Below, piece by piece: positions 41,431-53,690 of a DNA stretch of 64,000 bases; positions within the stretch are counted from its first letter, which is position 1; each line of letters begins with the position of its first letter. Where the stretch lies: NCBI GenBank assembly GCA_027886175.1, contig JAJNNQ010000077.1, forward strand, positions 5,828,001-5,892,000, in the 5' to 3' direction. The notes beneath the pieces were generated by a model. The model was not told where the DNA came from. It did not search any database and was given only the letters and a program-made list of their open reading frames with translations. A program made the position numbers and the translations under genes. This DNA is from Phylloscopus collybita (Eukaryota > Chordata > Aves > Passeriformes > Phylloscopidae).

Positions 41431-43545
41431 GAGCTGTTCCTGTGGGCCCGGGCTCCTTCCCTGCCACAGCTGCCAGAGCCCAGCCCAGCCCCTGGGCCAG
41501 CTCTGCCCTGCAGCTGCTCCCGGCTGCAGGCATTAAAGAACAGCTCCCCCAGGCCTGGGCACCATGGAAAGCTGATGCTGCATGGATCTGGAGCCTGGGC
41601 AGCTGCAGGCACTTGCTGAGCTTCCCAGGAAAACTCCGTGGGATGGTTGAAGAGCCTCAGCCCCTGCTCTGCCCTGCACAGCTGAGTTTCCATTGCCACC
41701 AAGCTGAGCCAGGGAAAAGTGGGAGCACAGATTCAGGAAAGCAGAGACACAAGCAGGAAACTCCTGCCCTGAATGAGCTCATGCCAAGTCCCCTCAGAAA
41801 TGACCTGGGCATGAGCTGGAGCTCTGAGCAGCCCTGGCACACACAGCACCCTCTCCACAGCAGCAGCAGCAGGACCTGCCCTGGCAGGAGTCTCTCCTTG
41901 CACCCACTGCTCCCCTCCAGCATCCATGGGAGCTCCCAGGCAGGCTGAGAGCTGCCCCTGGCAGGTGGCAGATGCCCTGGGCTGGCCAAGAGCCCTGAGG
42001 GCTGCAGGAGCTGCTGTGCAGGACAGCCCTGGGCAGCTCTGGCTGCAGCCCCATCTTCAGCCCCTGCAGCCGTCCCTGGCAGCAGGAGCCGTCCTGCCCT
42101 GTCCCTCTGATGGTGCCCAGGGCAGCCCCACTCTGGAGCACATCCTCCCCCAAAGCAGAAAGGGCAGCAGAGCCATCCTTACAGTCACATCAGTGCTGTC
42201 CTGGGTCAGCTTGAGGAGATCCCTGCAGCCAGAGGCTGACTGTGTCAGAAGTGATGAAAATTTCCCCAGGAAGAAATTCAAAGTTTTCAAAAGCTGTGAA
42301 CATTTCTTCGTGAATAATCTCAGAATTGTCTTTGCTGTTTCTTTAAGCCTCTGTCTGCTTCACTGCTCTCAGGTACCTGCAGGGCTGGGAGAGGAGCTGC
42401 TCCTCAGGAGAAATGTCCTTTTGTAGCTCTTCTTGGTTGCCAAGATCATCCTCTTTTCCAGGAGCCCAGCCCAGCTTATCAGCACAGACACAGCACAAGG
42501 ACTTTAATTAATCTCTTGGGGATTTGGTGCTGTTTACATCAGATTCAGTCCCTCAGAGTGTGCAAAAAAAACTTCTCAAGAACTCCAAATCAGATTCCAA
42601 GTCCAAACTTTCTTTAAGTTTTAATGGGTCCCACAGAGAAACACAACTATTAAAGTTTCTCCAGGATCCTGGTAGAGCAGAACACTGCAGGCAGTGAGGA
42701 CAGGTGGGGACAAACAAGGCAAAGGTGTCTCTGATGCTGAGCAAACCTGGATGTGTTTCAGGAATGCAAAGGGCCGAGGCCTGAGCCTCAGCCCCTGCCA
42801 AGGCACATCCTGTCCCTCCCTCCTTGCTCAGGTCTCTTCCCAGGCCACTGGGATGTGGGGATGTGCAATGCCAAGGGCAGCACCATGGGGCAGCCCCTGC
42901 CAGGCTGCTGAGCAGGGACAAGGAGGCCATGAGGCCCTTGCAGGCCTGCAAGGGTCACTTGTCCCCTCCTGCTGGCTCAGGCCCAGGGCCAGCAGCCATG
43001 GCCCAAGTGCTGCAGGAGTTGGCTGTGTCAGGGCCTTGCAGCTGCTGCCCATCCCTGTGGCCTGTGCAGCCCAGGCTGTCCTATGGTGTCCATGCCCTGT
43101 GCCTCTGTCCCTGCAGGCTGTCGTCACCCGCGGCTGCCCCACCTGGCTGGGCCCTTCCTTTGCTGACAGCTCTGCGTCCTGCCTGCCTCTGCCTGGGCAC
43201 ACAGAGCCTTGGGCTGGATACCAAAAGGGTTCATTCCATTTTTACTGTGCCTGCGAACTTCTAGCACAGGAACAAGGCATGCAGGGCCTGCTTTCTCAGC
43301 AGGGATGGTTGGAAGAGAAGAAGACATCTGGCACAAGGGTGCAGTGATAGGGAAAACAAGGAGTGAATCTGGGAACTTGGGGTGGGTTTTATGGAAATGG
43401 GTCAATTGTAATACACATTCAGTGACTGTATATAAGCAATACACTTGTAGAATTACGCATCCACATAAGGTTAGGAGTTATCCCATGGTGGACCTGAGGC
43501 CTGAATTAGTGATGCCCTCTTAAACACCCAATTAGTGTTAAAGGA
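41430..43545. repeat. Duplicon D2, GC-rich part (direct copy of D1)
   Basis: Offset about +41.1 kb from D1. The best match is 42485-43545 with 1380-2440. No gene recognised. Confidence 0.75.
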
Positions 43546-43562
43546 GTCTTATTCTGATCTTT

Positions 43563-45505
43563 TGGACATTTGGTGACAGCAGAGGCTCACGGAACCAAGG
43601 AGTCAGCTGTGACACCTTGGAACCTCATGGAACAAAGGCTCCATTGTGATGCAGTGGAACTCCGTGGAACCAAAGGTCCATTGTATCAGAGCAGGGCCTC
43701 ATGGAACCAAGGAGACCATTGCTGGCAGTATGGAAGCTCATGGGATCATTGTGAAGGTGTGAGGCTGCATGGAACCAATGGTCCATTGTGACACTGCAGA
43801 ACCTTCTGGAATCAAGGGGATCATGGTCTGCTATGGAACCTCATGGAACAAAGGATCCTTGGTGACACTGCAGAACTCAGACCATTGCTGACAGTGCAAA
43901 AGCTCATGGAGCCAGAATTCCACTGTTACAGAGCAAGGCCTCATGGAACCAAGGGTGTGCTGTGGCTCTGTAGGGCTTCACAGAACCAAGGAGACCATTT
44001 GGACACTGTGGGGCCTCATGGAACTGTGACACAGCGGGGTCACATGGAGCCAAGGGGCCACTGAGACCCTGAGGAACCTGATGGAACCAAAGGTCCATTG
44101 TGACACTCTGGGGCCCTGTGGAACCAAGGGGACCACAGTGACACTGTGGTATTCCATGGAACAAAGGGGCCACTCTGATTCTGTTTTGCCTCATGGAACC
44201 AAGGGGCCACTACCACACTGCAGGGCCTCCTCAAACCAAGGCAGCCTTCTGACACTGCGGGACCCCTTGGAACCAAGGGTCCTTTGGGATATTGTGGGGC
44301 CTCCTGGAACACTGGAGACCATTGTGACCCTTGGGAACCCACTGGAACCAAGGGGCCATGGTGACACTGCAGGGCCTTGTATAATCAAGGGGCCATGGTG
44401 ACACTGCAGGGCCTGATGGAATCCAGGGGACCACAGGGACACTGTGGGGATCCATGGGACAAAGGGGCCACACTGACCCCATGGAACCAAGGAGAGCTTT
44501 GTGACACTGCAGGGCATCATGGAACCAAGGAGGTCCTTGTGACACAGCAGGGCCTCATGGAACCATGGAGACCATTATGACACATGGGGCCTCGTGGAAC
44601 CAAAGCACCATTGTGGCACTGCAGGGCCTCATGGAACCAAGGGCACAATAGTGACACTCTGGGGCTCCAAGGGACCAAGGGGGGAATCTTATAGTGCAGA
44701 ACCAATGAGACCATTGTGACACCATGGGGCATCTTGGAACCACAAATCCATTGTGACACAGCATGGCCACATGAAACCACAGAGGCCATTTTTACACTTG
44801 GAGGCCTTGTTAAACCAAAGGGCCATTGTGGCACTTTGCATCCCCATGGAACCAAGGAGTCCATTTAGACATGACAAGGCCTCATGGAACCGTGGAGTCC
44901 ATTGAAATATTGCAAGGCCTCATGGAAGCATCGGGTCCACTGTGACACTCTGGGGCCATGTTGGGCTAAAGGGCAGTTGTGGCACTGTGTGGCACCATTG
45001 AACCAAGGAGACAAATGTGACACTACAGGGCCCCATGGAACTACAGATTCATGGAAGAATGTCAGACCCATGGAACCAAAGGTCCATTGTGACATTGTGG
45101 GGCCTCATGGAATATTGCAGACCATTGTGACACCTCAAGGCTTCATTGAGCAAAGGGTCAGTTGTGATACTGCAGTACCAAGAAGACCCCTGTGACACAG
45201 CAAGGCCACATGGAAGCAAGGAGGGGATAACTGTGACCCTACGGGGCCCAATGGAAGCAAGGGGCCAGTGTGACAGAGCTGGGCCTCATGCAGTCAAGGA
45301 GCCATTGTGATTCTGAGGGGTCCAATAGAACCAAGGGGCCAATATCACACTGCAGGAACATATGCAATCATGGAGACCATTGTGACACTCTCTGGCCTCA
45401 TAGAACCAAGGGGACACTGCATCACTGTGCAACTCCATGGAACAAAGGAAATCTTTTTGACACTGCAAGGCCTCATGGAACCAGGGGACCATTGTGACAC
45501 CTCAG
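43563..45505. repeat. Minisatellite array M3, ~38-bp unit
   Basis: About 51 degenerate copies of the same unit as M1, in the same order relative to the duplicon. It lacks the ~190-bp tandem repeat that follows M1 and runs directly into an LTR. Confidence 0.9.
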
Positions 45506-45508
45506 AAG

Positions 45509-46232
45509 TGTTATAAATGGGCCAGGAGACCAGCTCCTTTGAAAAAGCCTTTATTAGAAATCAGCTCTGGGTAGGGGGCCCGAGGGGCTGCGCACGCCGC
45601 CGCTGCTCCCAGTAGACACCACGGAGGAGGAGGTGCAGGTCGAATCTGCTGCTGCTGGTGCTGCTGCAGAGTCGGGATTCCTTCCTCACGGGGGTTCCAA
45701 TAGAATCGCGTTGGCTCGTGTGGTCCAGGGGGGTCACTTCTCTCCAGTTCCTTTCAGGTCATGGCGAGAAAGTAACAAAAGAATACCTGCTGCCTGCAGG
45801 TAGCTGGACGTGTGCCTCGCACAGCTTTGTCCTTCTTAGATCCAGTTTTTGTGGCGGCTCGCTGTCCCAGGGGTTTTTTTAGCTCTAACTGGACTCTCGG
45901 CTGCAGCCAGGCACCATGGGAGGTGATCTCCATATTGGGCGGAGCCCACAGCTCGACGGGCAGGCAGGCAGGGAGCAGCAAGAAGCAGCAGGGGGCAGCA
46001 GGAAGTGGCAGGGGGAGCTACAAGGCGGCGGCGGCGTGCTTTCCTCGGGGGAGGGGAAAGCTCAGGATTTAGGGAGAAAGGGTACAGAACTTGGACATAA
46101 CGAACAGAAATTCAGGGTACAGATTCAACATGAACAGTTTAAAACAGGCAAGTAACAGTGCAACTTTAATTTTACAGCAAAACAGTGTAACAGTACAACT
46201 TAGGAGTGCATAACCTGGGGCTATTTCTTTCA
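45509..46232 (-). repeat. LTR, family F1 (copy 1)
   Basis: 724 bp, nearly identical to 57318-58040. Plus-strand edges TGTTATAAATGG and TTTCTTTCA. Minus-strand AATAAA near 45550 sets the orientation. Flanks CAGAAG and CTCATG do not match, so this copy lacks a target duplication and may sit at a rearrangement junction between D2 and the right arm. Confidence 0.8.
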
Positions 46233-46450
46233 CTCATGACGCTTTGGAAGATTAAGGAGCCCTGGGATGTCGCCACAGAGCCCCTGTGACTGAGTGTGAC
46301 CAAAGAGATCTTCAGGAGTCCAGAGACCCCTCAGATGCCACCATGGAGCCCCTGGGCCTGCACGTGAGCTCACAGCTCTTGAGCAGCTGGAAACCCCTGG
46401 AATCTCTTCAATCTGCTCTGCTGAGGATGGATCCTCAGCAACTTGGAGGT
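46233..46450. other. Unpaired sequence at inner end of right arm
   Basis: Present only on this side; the corresponding position in the left arm is occupied by the ERV-C LTR. No gene recognised. Confidence 0.5.
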
Positions 46451-46669
46451 TCCCTGATGAATTTCAGCTCTCCAGAGGCTTGTTCAGTCTTCAGCTCTTC
46501 AGGAATTCAGTGCCAAAGGCTCATTAACATTGCAAAGCACTGTAACAAGAAAAGTCCCTTGAAATAATTTTATTTCAAGTCTTCAACTCTTCTGTGGTTA
46601 ATTGTACAAATTTCAGAGGTGTATTCAATAATAATATACTATATATTTTTAAAAATTTTGGCATTTTTT

Positions 46670-47130
46670 TGTCCTCTTTTTTTCCAGGCTAAACAACCCC
46701 AGCTCCCTCAGCCGTTCCCCACAGGAGTTGTGTTCCAAGACCCTCACCAGCCCTGTTGTCTCCTCTGGACACTCTCAAGCGTCTCACTGTCCTTCCTGAG
46801 CTGAGGGGCGAGAATTGGACACAGAACTCGAGGTGCAGCCTCACCAGTGGCAAGCACAGGTGAAGAATGACCTACCTGCTCCTGCTGGCCACACCATTCC
46901 TGATCCAGGCCAGGAGCCATTGGCCTTCTTGGCCACCTGGGCACACTGCTGCCTCATGTCCAGCCTGCTGTCCATCAATGCCCCAGGTCCCTTTCTGCCT
47001 GGCACTGTCCAGCCACTCTGTCCCCAGCCTGTAGCACTGCAGGGGTTGTTGTGGCCAAAGTGCAGGACCCGGCCCTTGGTCTTGTTCAACCTGACATTGT
47101 TGGATTTGGGCCCTCAATCCAGCCTGTACA
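46670..47130 (-). mobile_element. CR1 LINE fragment in right arm
   Basis: Reverse-strand copy of the CR1 piece at 27610-28085 (GGCTAAACAACCCCAGCTCC, then CCTCTGGACACTCTCAAGCG). Duplicated with the arm. Confidence 0.85.
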
Positions 47131-47254
47131 GGGAAAAGAATGTAAACATCATTAGATTTTACAAGAACAAAAAGGTTGTTTATATAAAATTGTGTCTGAC
47201 TGCATTAGAAAAATGTAAACACAGAAGGCTAAAAATAAGAATTTAGAAAACTCC

Positions 47255-47680
47255 TTAAAGGGACAGAGGAGAATGGCAAAAAACCCAGACAGTGGCTAGT
47301 TGACACCCACCACGGCCATCAGCACCAGGATTCCTTCGTCCATGGCTGATTCTTCCCTGAAAGAGAGAGAAAGGAGGAAAGAGCCCAGATTCAGACTGTA
47401 CTGCCTCAAGAAGTGTTGTATTGTGTCGTTGGTTTTGCTCCCTGTTATATTCTGTTTGATGGTCTGTTCCCTTGTCTCCCCTCTCTTTCCCTGACAGTTC
47501 TGTTCCAGTTGTCAATCCTCCTTCTGTTCTCTCCCCAGCCCCCTCCTCTGGGCCTTGTCTGTCACCCAGCTGCTCCTCCCAGCTTCCAGAAAGTTCAGAG
47601 AGGAGCATTGAGTGATAGGGCAAGGACAGAGGGGATCCCTCCCCAGGCACCCTCATTTGCTGCCCTACATGTCCCTCCAA
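47255..47680 (-). CDS. Hypothetical 141-aa ORF, right-arm copy
   Basis: Counterpart of 27073-27498, same length, about five residue differences and no stop. The nested splice-site and ATG arrangement is also present: AG at 47357-47358, ATG at 47343, TAG at 47296-47298, peptide MDEGILVLMAVVGVN. No known domain. Coding status is doubtful. Confidence 0.2.
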   Translation of the reverse strand: MEGHVGQQMRVPGEGSPLSLPYHSMLLSELSGSWEEQLGDRQGPEEGAGERTEGGLTTGTELSGKERGDKGTDHQTEYNREQNQRHNTTLLEAVQSESGLFPPFSLFQGRISHGRRNPGADGRGGCQLATVWVFCHSPLSL

Positions 47681-47739
47681 CCCTGTTCCACTCCCACCTT
47701 GTCTCCCATTGGGAGGTAGTCTGACCCCTCCCTTTGTAT

Positions 47740-48460
47740 TCGGGGAATTTGATGGAAGTTTTGGGTCATTTTGGGGTCATTTTGAGGAGTTTTGGGGGAA
47801 ATTTAGTTAAATTTGGGGAATTCTGAGGAAAATTTGGGGGGATTTGGGAAATCTGAGGGAATTTGGGTGAAGTTTTGGAGAATTTTGGGAGGTTTTGGAG
47901 TATTTGAGGGGAATTTTGGACGAAATTTCAGAAAACTTGGGGGATTTGGAGGGAAATATGGGGGAATTCTTGGAGATTTTGGGGGATTTAAGGGAAAAAT
48001 TGGAGAAATTTTGGGTCATTTTGGGGGATGTAGGAAAATTTGGCAAATTCAGAGGAAAACTTTGAGGAGTTTTTGGAGATTATAGGGAATTATGAGGAAA
48101 TTTTGGGGAATTTTTTTAAAATTTGAGGAATTTGCGGGGTATTTTGGGGGAAATTTCAGAAACTTAGGGGAATTTGGGGGACTTTTGGGTCATTTGATGT
48201 CCTTTTGGGTGATTTTAATGGAAATTAAGTAAATTGGGGTAATTTGGGAAGAATTTTGGGGAATTTGGGAGGAATTGAGGAAAATTAGATGAATTTTGAG
48301 GAAAACTTTGAGAAATATTGGGAGATTTGGGGGAATTTGGGGGAAATTTTGGGGAATTTCGGGAGGTTTTGGAGAATTTGAAGGGAATTTTGGGGTAAAT
48401 TTTGGGGTTCATTTTGGGGAAATTTTGAGGGGAATTTGGGAAATTTGGAAAACTTGGCTG
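47740..48460. repeat. GGGGAATTT-type minisatellite (right arm)
   Basis: Inverted copy of 26440-27015 and about 145 bp longer, so the array changed length after duplication. The purine-rich strand has GGGGAATTTTGGGG words. Confidence 0.85.
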
Positions 48461-49039
48461 CTGCAAGTTCCAAAGCCAGCTGCCCAGAGATCTGTGAGCA
48501 GGTGGGAAGGAGGAAGGGGAGGAAGGTGAGAGACACAGGAAACACAAACCCTGAACCTCCAGGTTGGGGGAGACACAAGTTCAGCACTGAGGATGACAGA
48601 GAATCCAAGCTCAGTCCCCCAAGCAGGAGGAGGAGAGGAAGGGCCCCCAAGCTGGCTGCAGACAGACAGGGGAGACCTTGCCCAGATGTTGCCAAATGGG
48701 CTGGGGAGAAGGAAAGCATGGGCCTGCATTCCAGCTGCTGCCATCACTTCTGCCCCTGCCACTGCCTTGAGCCAAGGCCTGATGGAATCCCGCTCAGTGT
48801 GGGCTGAGCTGGAGCTGGCAGCTGGGTCTCTGAAGGGCTGGGTGTCAGGTCAAGGCCCCCTTGCCCTCACCAAGGCCTTCCCTTGGTAGTGGTGGGAAGG
48901 GGATTCATCCACCCTCCTTCCCACCCTCCCTCCTTGTCCCAGACCTGCTCTGAGCACTGTGTGGGCACAGATTCCCTTCTCCATGTCCATCCTCAAGTGC
49001 AATCCCAGCTGGGTCATTGGGCTCTGCCCTGAGCTGCCA

Positions 49040-49190
49040 GCGCCTCGCAGGCTGCAGGGCTGCAGGTGCTGCTGCTCTGCCACCCCAGGGCACTGCCAGC
49101 AGGGGCAACAGCAGTGCCAGCAGCACCAGCAGAAATGCCAACAGCAGCAGCAGCAGCAGCAGCAGGTGCCTCTCAAGTGTCAGTGTGCCT
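49040..49190. repeat. Impure (CAG)n repeat (right arm)
   Basis: Inverted copy of 25690-25870 with a different, shorter run of repeats. Confidence 0.8.
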
Positions 49191-49844
49191 GCACTGCCAC
49201 CCCTCCCGCTGGCACCAACGTTCTCTGGCTGCCCAGGAGACAGCCCTGGAGTCTGGCTGTGAGGTCACAGAGCCATGGATTCCACACGTGGATTCCTGGA
49301 ACCATGGAGTCTTGGGGCCCTGGGCACCCACAGATTCTGGTGCCCAGCTTGGATGTGAAGAGAACGCAGTGAAATGAGGTTCCTGAGGAGGCTCTGCCCA
49401 TCAGGAATGGTCTGCATAGTTTCAGTCAATTGCCTGTCTCTTGTCTCTTAGGATGCAATCTTCTCTTGTTCAGTCCTTCAGATGCTTGCTCCTTGATTCT
49501 TCCCCTTGTAGAAACATACTCCAAGCATGCTCTAAAGTGTCAGGACTGCCAAGCCCACATTCCTCTCCCACAGCCCTCTGAAGCCAGAGGTGGAACTGGC
49601 TTTTGATTTTATCTTGGAGCATCCTACCTCTATTTATTCCTTTTGTAATGGATGCTTCTAATTTCTTGTTGATGTTGCAAAGCTTAGGTACCCACAGTTT
49701 TCACCCACAAGCCTGTGATCTATTCCATTGCAGTTATTTCATTGGAATCTATTTTGCATTGAGGTGATTCAGAATTCCCTGGTAGGTGGATGCCTCCTAC
49801 CCATCCCTCAGTGACAATTGGGATCATATTCACAAGAATCACCT

Positions 49845-50120
49845 TGTTATAACCAATTTATAAATGGAGGAATTGTGGAGTCTCCCTCTTTTGAGGAGGC
49901 TGAAGTCTGATCTTACTGGACTTATCTTACATCCTGCCTTGACCCAAATCTTAAGACTCCTCCCCTGAATTCCCAATAAAACTCACGACCCTGCCCCTGT
50001 TCTTCCTCTTGGTCCTCACCTCCTCCCTGGCCTGGGGTGGGGGAATAAAATGGATTCTTCAGTTTAACAAAGAGACTTGTCCTGCCTGTTTCCCTGCTGG
50101 CAGCTGTAACCTCCCTGGAC
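49845..50120 (+). repeat. LTR-like segment in right arm
   Basis: TTATAACCAATTTATAAATGG, then CAATAAAACTC (near 49975) and GGAATAAAATGG (near 50042). Counterpart of 24770-25055. A solo LTR is possible but edges are unclear. Confidence 0.3.
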
Positions 50121-51219
50121 ATGATCACTGTTGCTTGAACCCATGACAGCTGGATCTGAGAAACATCTGCAGTGGCACAGGAAACTCACAGCTCATGGGA
50201 ACAAACTTTCTGGCTCTGACTTCAGAGGCCACCACAAACCTGAGGGGTTTCCCTGCTGTGGCCCAGCCCTTCCTGGCCCCAGGCCCTGCTGGCATTTGTG
50301 CTCCCTCAGCTTCATCTCCCCACACCAACCCCATGGGGGTGCTCAGGCCTGCTCTGGGCAGGGCAAACAGGGGCTCCTGAGGCAGTGCTGCCGTGGCTGT
50401 GCCTGCAAGGCTGCGGCAGCTGTGTGAGCTGGGGGAGAGGCCAGGGCTGCAGAAGGGGGATGTTGTTGGCAGGTGCATGAGGAGGCTGTGGGCCGCTGGC
50501 CTGGGGTGTCCAGCGCAGTGGGGATGGATCAGGCCCTGCTCTGCTGCTCCTTGCCGTGTGCTTGCCCAGGGCCCTTGCAGAGCCCCAGCCGTGCTGTTTG
50601 CCCCCAGCCTGCCCACGGCCAGCCTGGGGCTGCTGCCGGGGCTTTTCTCTGCTGAGCCTTGGCCTGGGCAATGTGTTCTGGAGAGAGCCTGGGCAAGGAG
50701 CCTGCAGCCCCCATGCCCTGGCCTGAGGCCTCAGCACTGCTGCTGTGCCAGCAGTGCCCATGGCCTGTCCCTGCTGCAGGCCCAGCACTGCCACCCCCAG
50801 CCCTGTGCCCGGCCCCGAGAGCACTCAGGCCCTACAGCAACAGCAGGGCCAGGAGGGCAGCGGGGCAGGGCCACGGCAGCAGCACTGGCAGCACCAAGTG
50901 CTGCTGCTGCTGCTGGCCACAGCTGCTGTGCCAGCACTGATCTGCCCCCAGCTCTGCACACAGACATTGCTGCTACAGCTGCAGAGAAGGGAACCAAAGG
51001 GGCATCTCTGCAGAAAACTTGGCTGGGACATCCTTGAGTTCCTTTAAAGCCACCAAAAGCACAGACCCCCATTGACCCTGTGTTTCGCACAGTCAAGGTG
51101 GAGAGAAACAAAATGAGAAATGGGAAAATCGGTGACATTTTTTGTGGACAATATTAAAATAGTAAAACAAAGAAAAAGAACCTCCAAACTGAAACCAAAC
51201 TAATAAATCAAAGATTGCT

Positions 51220-51225
51220 TTTATT
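51220..51225 (-). terminator. Polyadenylation signal of OR-3
   Basis: AATAAA on the minus strand about 30 bp after the OR-3 stop, in the same relation as in OR-1 and OR-2. Confidence 0.6.
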
Positions 51226-51255
51226 ACAAGTGATTTGGAGAAATTGGCCAGCAGT

Positions 51256-52188
51256 TTAATGTTCCTGACACCATCCAGTCATCAGTGTCCACACTGCAGC
51301 CTTGAGCTCCTGGTTCCTCAGGCTGTAGATGAGGGGGTTCAGGGCTGGAGGCACCACCGAGTAAAGAACTGACACTGACAGATCCAGGGATGGGGAGGAG
51401 ATGGAGGAGGGTTTCAGGTAGGCAAATGCTGAAGTGCTGAGGAACAGGGAGAGCACAGCCAGGTGAGGGAGGGAGGTGGAAAAGGCTTTGTGCCGTCCCT
51501 GCTCAGAGGAGATCCTCAGCACGGCCCTGAAGATCTGCACATAGGAGAAAACTATGAACACAAAACAGCCAAGTCCTAAACAGGCACTAACAGCAAGAAG
51601 CCCAAGTTCCCTGAGGAAGGAATTGGAGCAGGAGAGCTTGAGGATGTGTGGGATTTCACAGAAGAACTGGCCCAGGGCATTGCCATGGCACAGGGGCAGG
51701 GAAAATGTATTGGCTGTGTGCAGCAGTGAATAGAGAACGGCACTGGCCCAGGCAGCTGCTGCCATGTGGGCACAAGCTCTGCTGCCCAGGAGGGTCCCGT
51801 AGTGCAGGGGTTTGCAGATGGACACGTAGCGGTCGTAGCACATGATGGTCAGCAGGAAATACTCTGCTCCAATGAAGAACAGAAAGAAAAAGAGCTGCAC
51901 AGCACATCCTTTGTAGGAGATGTTCCTGGTGTTCCAGAGGGAATTGTGCATGGCTTTGGGGACAGTGGTGCAGATGCAGCCCAGGTCAGTGAGGGCCAGG
52001 TTGAGCAGGAAGAAGAACATGGGGCTGTGCAGGTGGTGGCTGCAGGCTACAGCGCTGATGATGAGGCCGTTGCCCAGGAGGGCAGCCAGGGAGATGCCCA
52101 GGAAGAGGCAGAAGTGCAGGAGCTGCAGCTGCCGCCTGTCTGCCAGTGCCAGCAGGAGGAAGTGGCTGATGGAGCTGCTGTTGGACAT
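51256..52188 (-). CDS. OR-3: OR14-like olfactory receptor, intact, 310 aa
   Basis: Intact counterpart of OR-1 in the right arm and close paralogue of OR-2. The same hallmarks are intact: NSS glycosylation site at residue 3, LLGNGL, SPMFFFLLNLALTDLG, MCYDRYVSICKPLHY, FSYVQIFRAVL, KAFSTSLPHLAV (Ser where OR-1 and OR-2 have Cys), PALNPLIYSLRN. It ends in GWCQEH. Residue differences from OR-2 cluster in TM3, TM5 and the extracellular loops, the usual ligand-facing parts. Upstream on the minus strand, TTCATGAACAG then GTCCCC (about 52210) gives a possible 3' splice site as in OR-1. Confidence 0.96.
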   Translation of the reverse strand: MSNSSSISHFLLLALADRRQLQLLHFCLFLGISLAALLGNGLIISAVACSHHLHSPMFFFLLNLALTDLGCICTTVPKAMHNSLWNTRNISYKGCAVQLFFFLFFIGAEYFLLTIMCYDRYVSICKPLHYGTLLGSRACAHMAAAAWASAVLYSLLHTANTFSLPLCHGNALGQFFCEIPHILKLSCSNSFLRELGLLAVSACLGLGCFVFIVFSYVQIFRAVLRISSEQGRHKAFSTSLPHLAVLSLFLSTSAFAYLKPSSISSPSLDLSVSVLYSVVPPALNPLIYSLRNQELKAAVWTLMTGWCQEH

Positions 52189-52240
52189 TTGCTGTGCCTG
52201 GGCATGGGGACCTGTTCATGAAGAAAAGGACAGTGAATAG

Positions 52241-53690
52241 TTAGAGGAGATATCTGGAACCAAAATCAAAGCCATTTCCCAAACACCCTTTCCTTGGGAC
52301 ACACAGATAGCCTTTTCTGTTTAAGAGTTCTGAAGTTTTCTCAAAGGCTCCCACATGTCTCTCCTGGTATTCTTGGATATCAAACCCTCAGCATTTCTGC
52401 TGTCCCCAGGGAGAACAGAGCAAGTTCTGTGAGGCAAAGTGATTAGGGGAGAGAGAGGGGACATGGTCTGTCATTCTGACCTGTTCTGATCTTCTCTGGT
52501 CTTTAGCCTTTCTGAGGCGGAGGATGATCAGCTTCCCTTATTTCCCCTAAAAATCCCCAGGTACTCCTGAGAGCAGATGGATCCACCACAGCCCAGCCCC
52601 ATTTTGTAGCCAAGGACTCACGTTGCTCATTTCACCAACCCAACAGCATTTTCAGTGTCAGAACATCCCTGCCTTTCCCCAGGGGTCCTTCAGATAACAC
52701 AGAGATGCTGCAGGACAGGTTTGCATCCTGGATTGAAGCTCCCAGCTTGGACTGAAATCTCTGGGAGACTTCCAAGTGTCCTTGTGCTGGCATTGGACTG
52801 AGGGAGATGCAGCTCCTGGCCTGGCTGCACTGACAGCATTGCCCAGAGCCGGGCACTGGGGACAGCGTCACCCTGAGCCAGCTGTGCCCCCTCCCAGAGC
52901 CCCCCAGGGCCGGGCAGCTGCTCCCAGCCCTGTGCTCTTCAGAGGGAACTGGGCCCTGGGCTGCAGAGCTGCCCCAGGGCTCTGCTGCAGCTCTGCCTGC
53001 ACAGGAGGGGCTTCAGGCCTTGGAGCCCCAGCCCTGAGGGCAGAGGCTTGGCTGGGGGACAGGAGGGAGGGGGCTTGTTCAGAGGGAGGGGCTGCACTGG
53101 AGGGGCTCCTGTGGACATCTCTGAACTCTCCCTGCCACAACATTGCTGGCGTTTGTTTTCTCTCATTGCCTCATCTTCTCTCTGCTTCCTGCAGATTTTC
53201 CTGCTGCAGGGGTTTCCCTGTGCCTGAGCTCTCCCTGCCAGCACTCCCAGACCCCAAATCTCTGTGCCCTCTCCTTGGCCCTACAGAACCCTGCCTGTTT
53301 GCAGGGCACTGGCTGGGGGCAGGTTCTGTTGGCAGCCTGGAGAAAGGACAGCTCAGACTAAGCCTGATGGGCCCAGCAAAGGTGATGCTGGGGCTGTCCA
53401 CAGGCAGAGGAGTGGCTGAAAGCACATCAGGGAACTCCTGCACACCTGCTGATCACTGAGAGTTCAGATGTCCCAGAGACTTGTCAAGATTAATGACACC
53501 TTTATCATTTGTTCTCCCTCTCCCCTATTATTTAATGTTGGAAAATGAAAACTAAGTCTCAGAAAATGTCCTCATTTTAAAATAAACCCTTCTCTTGGAA
53601 ATATTTTGGGAATGTGCAGAAGCTCTTAGTGTGTCAGAGCTTCATGAGCATTTCACCTCCCCTGCACCAGAAATACTCAGAGAGTTGTAC
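52241..53690. other. Upstream region of OR-3, non-coding
   Basis: GC-rich with a run (53170-53460) that is the inverted match of 21700-21990. Overlapping ORFs show no domain. The part at 53460-53690 has no left-arm counterpart. Confidence 0.4.

Larger units (their letters stand above)
50140..52240 (-). repeat. OR duplicon C, direct copy of 38225-40330
   Basis: Same gene and flank as duplicon B in the same orientation, embedded in the inverted right arm. Positions 50128-50655 are shared with B but missing from the left arm. Confidence 0.8.
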
